Below, piece by piece: positions 39,801 to 42,788 of a stretch of DNA of 42,788 bases. How positions within the stretch are numbered: the first letter of the stretch is position 1; every line of letters starts with the position of its first letter. The position numbers and the translations under genes are program-made. Source of the stretch: Chlorobiaceae bacterium (GTDB taxonomy: Bacteria; Bacteroidota; Chlorobiia; Chlorobiales; Chlorobiaceae); NCBI GenBank assembly GCA_016931495.1, contig JAFGER010000027.1, positions 1-42,788 on the forward strand. Direction: 5' to 3'. Under the pieces are notes generated by a model. The model did not search any database. It was not told where the DNA came from and was given only the letters and a program-made list of their open reading frames with translations.

Positions 39801-41458
39801 CGCTGGAGCTGGAATCAACACGGCAGGAGCGCCCGATCACCCCGCCATCGAGCGAGCTCGAAGGCAGACTCGTTGAAATCTGGGAACAGGTGCTCGGCAT
39901 CAGCCCCATCGGCATCGACGACAACTTTTTTGACCTCGGCGGCCACTCCCTCATGGCCGTGCGACTGTGCGCCAGCATCAACGAACAGCTGCAAACCAGC
40001 CTCACGCTCTCCGGCCTGTTCCAGAACCTGACGATTGAAACCCTCGCCCGGCAGCTCAAGAAGAACAAACCGCAGGAAAACCTGCAAGGCACCATCCTCA
40101 TGCAGCCGGGCGCACCGTTCGGAACGATGCCGCCGCTTTTCTTCATTCATGTGCTCGGCACGGGGCTGAAATTCTGCCGCCCGATGGTCACCCATCTCGG
40201 CAAAGAGCTGCCCGTGTACGCCCTGTCGGTTCAGCTGCTCCAGGAGAGTCCGCTGAAAGAGAACTCCATCGAAGAGCTTGCCGCGTTTTATATCGGGGAG
40301 ATCAAAAAAATCGTGCCCGAAGGCCCCTATCTGTTCGTCGGCATCTCCTTCGGCGGCATGGTAATCTTTGAAATGGCCCGCCAGCTCGAAGCCGCCAATG
40401 ACGATGTCCGCCTCGTCGGGCTCATGGATACCATTCCCCCATGGGCCTACACAACGCTCGACTCCTCCAGCCGGCTCAAAGAGCACGGCGCCCGGCTCAG
40501 GGAAGAGGGCGTCGGCTACCTCGCAAGAAAAATACAGGACCGGCTGACCCATGAACGGGAAATGGCGATCATGCGGCTGAAGAATTTCCAGAACAGCCTG
40601 ACGCTCAGCTATTACCTGAAGAGCGGACGGGCGGATCAGATGCCCGTCGGGATCAAGGAGTTCGCCGCCCGGCAGGAAAACGACGAGGCATCGGCACGCT
40701 ATTCACCGGCTCCGTACAAAGGCAAGGTCACGCTCTTCAAAAGCCTCGAACGATCGAGCGCCATCAGCGTCGTTACAGACCACGAGCTTGGGTGGAGCAG
40801 ATTCGCCCTGGGAGGCGTGGAAATCATCGACTGCCCCAGCGACCACCTTGGCATGCTCAGCGAACCCTATGTGCGCACCGTGGCCGAACAGCTCTCGCAA
40901 TGCATCACCAGATCGCTCTCGGAGGAGCGTGAGACGGGTGCGGCTGAACGCTTCCGGATCCGGCCGATCAGAACCGGTGACGGCCAACTGCTCAAAACGG
41001 TCACGCTCCGCTCGGTGCAGGAATCGCCTGACGCCTTTGTCATCACGCTCGAAGAGATTCACAGCAACCCCGACGCCTTCTGGGAAAATCTTGCCGACTT
41101 CATCGCCTCGTCGAAACAGGATGAAATCTATCTGCTGTTCGACAACGGCCAATGCATCGGCTACTCCGGCGGTCATATCGACAGCCGGAAACCCGGCACA
41201 GGCCATCTTCGCTGGATGTGGGTGGACCCGGCCTCAAGAGGGCACGGTCTTGGCTCGAAGCTGATTAAAAAAATCGTAGATTGGGCAAAACAGAAGGGTG
41301 CGCGTGAAATGGAACTCTGGGTCTCGCAAACCCAGGAGGCCGCCATTGGAGCTTACCGGTCCAATGGCTTCCGTCTCACCGGCGACATTGAAGCCGTTCG
41401 GCCCGGCTCGACGATCATGTCGAAAAAAATGATCAGGGACATCACGACGGAAACATGA
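36875..41458 (+). CDS. One-module NRPS (C-A-PCP-TE) with C-terminal GNAT
   Basis: The protein is 1527 aa. Condensation domain, about 20-450: RHEMLRTVF is intact, but the HHxxxDG site reads HRLIIDE (154-160), so the catalytic second His appears to be Arg155. Adenylation domain, about 475-975: YTSGSTGTPKG, NTYGPTE, YRTGDL and Lys968 in NGK are all present. Carrier domain: DNFFDLGGHSL with Ser1025. Thioesterase, about 1085-1340: GISFG with Ser1158, Asp1185 and His1324. GNAT acetyltransferase, about 1358-1520: RGHGLG at 1455-1460. The C-A-PCP-TE order is that of EntF; the GNAT end is unusual. The PPTase gene follows 12 bp later. The product is unknown. Confidence 0.92.
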   Translation: MTPSGQRDNGNHLPSGDAFPSLFPSSSLQKELWRLQHENTPPQGNVPLMVTLAGPLNVKALVSSLEHLLMRHEMLRTVFTFEQEQLMLRVLPAWTPELRQIDLSGSSRPLIDLEIERIIEQERTRIFDSENAPLWNALLLRLGASDARLFITFHRLIIDEPSISHFVSELALCHEAFSRGVPPELPSPRASYGHFALQQNRSIESGSFDPQLEYWKRTLKDCPFTQEIPGDLTRPALQTFSGARHRFGLDPQLSNQLNRWCRQNGCSPEAFFLAIFQTLIHRYSGRSCIITGVQSDHRNGSAEEQLIGNFANKLPLRTDFDAEASFTSVLAQVGSKAREAFEHGNVPFELIPESLGGEGDRSRHPVFQNLFIFRNQPETSFRAGDIDFRYETLPGGTVPLDLQLQLNMGRDSFDAWIDYNTDLFKSSTIQRFATDFAWAAAHAQTNPEMPVGAWQLPSVPVIGCDLADPGHGSCCHHLVEVHARANPDHPAIISGTRQLTYRELDAAAGRLASLLVARGITADTPVGLCMNRSPEMCIGILGILKAGGAYLPLDPAYPEERLRFMITDSGMRLALTDQATAESLTCGELVELLLIDRLPEMPAAEPPASRIDSSNLAYMMYTSGSTGTPKGVMITHGNVVSFALSAVARYGITASDRVLQFFSVSFDGSIEEIFTTWAAGGTLVLRDFPVELTADDFFRQIDKYRISVIDLPTAFWHELVNSIRSDRMQLPGSLRLVIIGGEQASLPIYRKWRNLFGDTPKLINTYGPTETTVVALCADPATIDRLEEHQGGLPIGTPLDNTCIAVVSESLNLMPFGMPGELLIGGTGVARGYLNRPELNREKFIEGLPHRAAAGGRFYRTGDLVRFLEDGNLLFLGRTDHQVKIRGFRIEPTGIEAQLNLHPSVKNSAVIDYKDNAGQSFLVAYILPETTAPAPGELKSHLSKQLPDYMVPPHFICLDAFPMLPNGKINRNGFPPLELESTRQERPITPPSSELEGRLVEIWEQVLGISPIGIDDNFFDLGGHSLMAVRLCASINEQLQTSLTLSGLFQNLTIETLARQLKKNKPQENLQGTILMQPGAPFGTMPPLFFIHVLGTGLKFCRPMVTHLGKELPVYALSVQLLQESPLKENSIEELAAFYIGEIKKIVPEGPYLFVGISFGGMVIFEMARQLEAANDDVRLVGLMDTIPPWAYTTLDSSSRLKEHGARLREEGVGYLARKIQDRLTHEREMAIMRLKNFQNSLTLSYYLKSGRADQMPVGIKEFAARQENDEASARYSPAPYKGKVTLFKSLERSSAISVVTDHELGWSRFALGGVEIIDCPSDHLGMLSEPYVRTVAEQLSQCITRSLSEERETGAAERFRIRPIRTGDGQLLKTVTLRSVQESPDAFVITLEEIHSNPDAFWENLADFIASSKQDEIYLLFDNGQCIGYSGGHIDSRKPGTGHLRWMWVDPASRGHGLGSKLIKKIVDWAKQKGAREMELWVSQTQEAAIGAYRSNGFRLTGDIEAVRPGSTIMSKKMIRDITTET

Positions 41459-41470
41459 GGACAACAGACG

Positions 41471-42196
41471 ATGATCATCAGCAACGAGGGTGTCACGGCC
41501 ATCCATACCGACGTTCAGGCCATCGGCATTCCCGCCGAAGAGCTGTCCGCCCTCCTTTCGGACGATGAACGGACGCGGGCCGGCTCGTTTCGTTTCGAGA
41601 CCGACCGCATGCGCTTCATCATCCGGCGAGGCCTGCTCAGGCGGATGCTCGGCGCGGCGCTCGGCGTCCAGCCCGCCATGATCCGCTTTTCGGCCACCGA
41701 GGTCGGCAAACCCTTCATCGCCTGGCCCGAACAGCCTGGCCTGCACTTCAACCTCTCGCACTCCGGCGACCAGATCGTCTATGCCTTCTCCCGCCATCCC
41801 GAAACCGGCATCGACATCGAGCGCATCCGCACGGTTGACGGCATCGACCGGCTGGCCCGAAACTACTTTTCCGCCGAAGAGTACGCGCTGGTCATCAACC
41901 TCCCCGCGTGGGAAAAGAACAAAGCCTTCATCAAGCTCTGGTGCATCAAGGAGGCGCTCATCAAGGCCAGCGGATGGACGCTCGAACACGGCCTCACCGC
42001 TTTCGATGTGGCGGCGCAATACCGCATGAACCGCTTCCGGGTGCCGTTCGGCGATACCCGCACGCTCACCTGCATCACCCCCGTCTTCGAGCACATCTGC
42101 GGTTACGCCACCACCCTTGCCATCCGCCTCGACGAGGGCGAAGCCCTGCGCCTCCACCGCTACACCTTCCAGAGCGGCGAAGCCGTCCGGCTCTGA
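41471..42196 (+). CDS. Sfp-type 4'-phosphopantetheinyl transferase
   Basis: This 241-aa enzyme moves phosphopantetheine from CoA to the carrier-protein Ser. The Sfp-type motifs are GKPFI at 79-83, LHFNLSHSGD at 91-100, GIDIE at 113-117 (Mg-binding Asp115 and Glu117), FSAEE at 133-137 and WCIKEALIKA at 157-166. It starts 12 bp after the NRPS stop, with GAGGA near the stop codon serving as ribosome site, so the two genes form an operon. Its obvious target is Ser1025 of the NRPS. It could also serve other carrier proteins in the cell. Confidence 0.95.
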   Translation: MIISNEGVTAIHTDVQAIGIPAEELSALLSDDERTRAGSFRFETDRMRFIIRRGLLRRMLGAALGVQPAMIRFSATEVGKPFIAWPEQPGLHFNLSHSGDQIVYAFSRHPETGIDIERIRTVDGIDRLARNYFSAEEYALVINLPAWEKNKAFIKLWCIKEALIKASGWTLEHGLTAFDVAAQYRMNRFRVPFGDTRTLTCITPVFEHICGYATTLAIRLDEGEALRLHRYTFQSGEAVRL

Positions 42197-42510
42197 ACCC
42201 GCTTTCGTGACGCACCCGGCCATCAGGAGCCGGAGCCGCGCACATCGGCACACGGCATAGCCCGGCCGACGTCCCTTTTCAAATCGCTGATAAAAGAGTA
42301 TGTTTAAAAAATAAAGCCGACAAGCCCTTCCGGGTGACGCGGTTTTCTGCAAGGTGAGTTCCGGACGGCTCCGGGATGAACGGGAGCGGAAGGTGAGTGC
42401 AAACCTGACGCCCAAACGTTTTCGGGATCACGATGTCAATCCGGGCCACGCTCCGGAGGATTTTAAGTGGCAAACGGACAGGCAAAAAATCCCGAACAAC
42501 AGCATCAGCC
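42197..42510. other. Structured leader region before the PASTA gene
   Basis: This 314-bp gap follows the PPTase gene. It contains a GCTCC/GGAGC hairpin near 42368-42386 and a 9-bp direct repeat AAGGTGAGT at 42351-42359 and 42390-42398. GGAGG at 42455-42459 precedes a GTG at 42467 that opens a 15-codon frame (MANGQAKNPEQQHQP), whose TGA overlaps the ATG of the next gene. An RNA leader is possible. No known riboswitch was matched. Confidence 0.4.
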
Positions 42511-42514
42511 ATGA
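42467..42514 (+). CDS. Possible 15-codon leader ORF
   Basis: It opens with GTG, 7 bp after GGAGG, and encodes a Gln-rich 15-aa peptide. Its TGA overlaps the next start as ATGA. The downstream ATG at 42511 has no ribosome site of its own, so coupling through this small frame is attractive. It could instead be chance: the in-frame ATG at 42433 would start the next gene earlier and make this frame irrelevant. Confidence 0.3.
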   Translation: MANGQAKNPEQQHQP

Positions 42515-42788
42515 GAAAAACTCTCCTCACATGGTGCCTTGCCTGGCTGATCGCCATGCTGCAAAGCCTTGAGCTGCAAGCCCTTGGCCGAGACAACATG
42601 GCACTGATCGGCGCCTCGAACACCGTAGCCCAGATCGACGGCACCTCACCGGCACGCACGCTCATGCGCCCCGTACTGACCCCTGTCCCCGATCTTGCCG
42701 GCATGTCACTCAACGACGCCCGCGCGGCGCTTCTGGAAGCGAACTTGCGGGTCGGCCAGGTCACCTCCGCCGAATCCCGCAGCGAACC
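42511..42788 (+). CDS. Exported PASTA-domain protein, 5' part only
   Basis: The gene runs off the window end; about 92 codons are visible. It begins MRKTLLTWCLAWLIAMLQSL, a likely signal peptide or anchor. Residues from about 54 match a PASTA domain: PVLTPVPDLAGMSLNDARAALLEANLRVGQVTSAESRS. PASTA domains bind muropeptides or beta-lactams and occur in cell-wall enzymes and kinases. The start is uncertain: the ATG at 42511 lacks a ribosome site, and the in-frame ATG at 42433 would add a basic N-terminus. No kinase or penicillin-binding domain is visible in this part. Confidence 0.7.
   Translation, partial: MRKTLLTWCLAWLIAMLQSLELQALGRDNMALIGASNTVAQIDGTSPARTLMRPVLTPVPDLAGMSLNDARAALLEANLRVGQVTSAESRSE

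Noticed and set aside
41234-42415. A minus-strand frame opposite the PPTase gene
   Set aside because: All Sfp motifs are on the plus strand; the antisense frame is featureless.
42300-42460. Possible cobalamin or c-di-GMP riboswitch before the PASTA gene
   Set aside because: Neither the B12-box pattern nor the GEMM core could be found; only generic hairpins and a direct repeat are present.

Overview
The window looks like chromosomal DNA of a green sulfur bacterium (Chlorobiaceae, most like Chlorobaculum). This rests on the style of the core proteins (PurA, CysS, EF-Tu, EF-G, SecY, RpoA), the moderately high GC content, the gene order and the intergenic palindromes. The genus is an inference; no database search was run.

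Layout. (1) 1-479: an intergenic repeat zone with a dispersed element, REP-like palindromes and a 68-bp tandem repeat. (2) 480-2802: purA and engB in tandem, with terminator-like hairpins just before engB, then an unknown 82-aa gene. (3) 2840-3850: a frameshifted VOC/PhnB-type fragment broken at a run of nine G, then a RelE/ribbon-helix-helix toxin-antitoxin pair with a paired ACATGT operator candidate. (4) 4058-8400: an exported vWFA protein, a Rieske-FMN-glutamate-synthase fusion, a second copy of the dispersed repeat and an AT-rich FemAB-like acyltransferase gene. (5) 8581-11586: an accessory cluster with an exported trypsin-fold protease, a divergent second trypsin-fold protease without a signal peptide, a small protein repeating that protease's N-terminal domain, and a SLATT-like two-transmembrane protein. 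(6) 11907-16273: a DUF302 protein, cysS, a mannose-1-phosphate guanylyltransferase and rsmG. (7) 16339-36221: the whole str-S10-spc-alpha ribosomal supercluster on the minus strand (34 protein genes, from rpsL to rplQ), with a tRNA-Gly(UCC) between rplN and rplX and a terminator-like hairpin between tuf and rpsJ. (8) 36875-42196: a one-module NRPS (C-A-PCP-TE) with a GNAT domain fused to its end, followed 12 bp later by an Sfp-type phosphopantetheinyl transferase. (9) 42511 to the end: the start of an exported PASTA-domain protein, cut by the window edge.

How the genes work together. The supercluster supplies ribosomal proteins, both main elongation factors, IF-1, the SecY channel, methionine aminopeptidase and the RNA polymerase alpha subunit. 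RsmG and CysS add to the translation theme.

Two accessory units stand out. One is the protease / free N-terminal domain / SLATT trio, which resembles a protease-gated membrane effector, although its function is inferred only. The other is the EntF-like NRPS with a condensation domain whose catalytic His appears to be Arg, an acidic A-domain pocket, a thioesterase and a fused acetyltransferase, paired with its own carrier-protein activating enzyme. No other siderophore or NRPS genes lie in the window, so its product is unknown.
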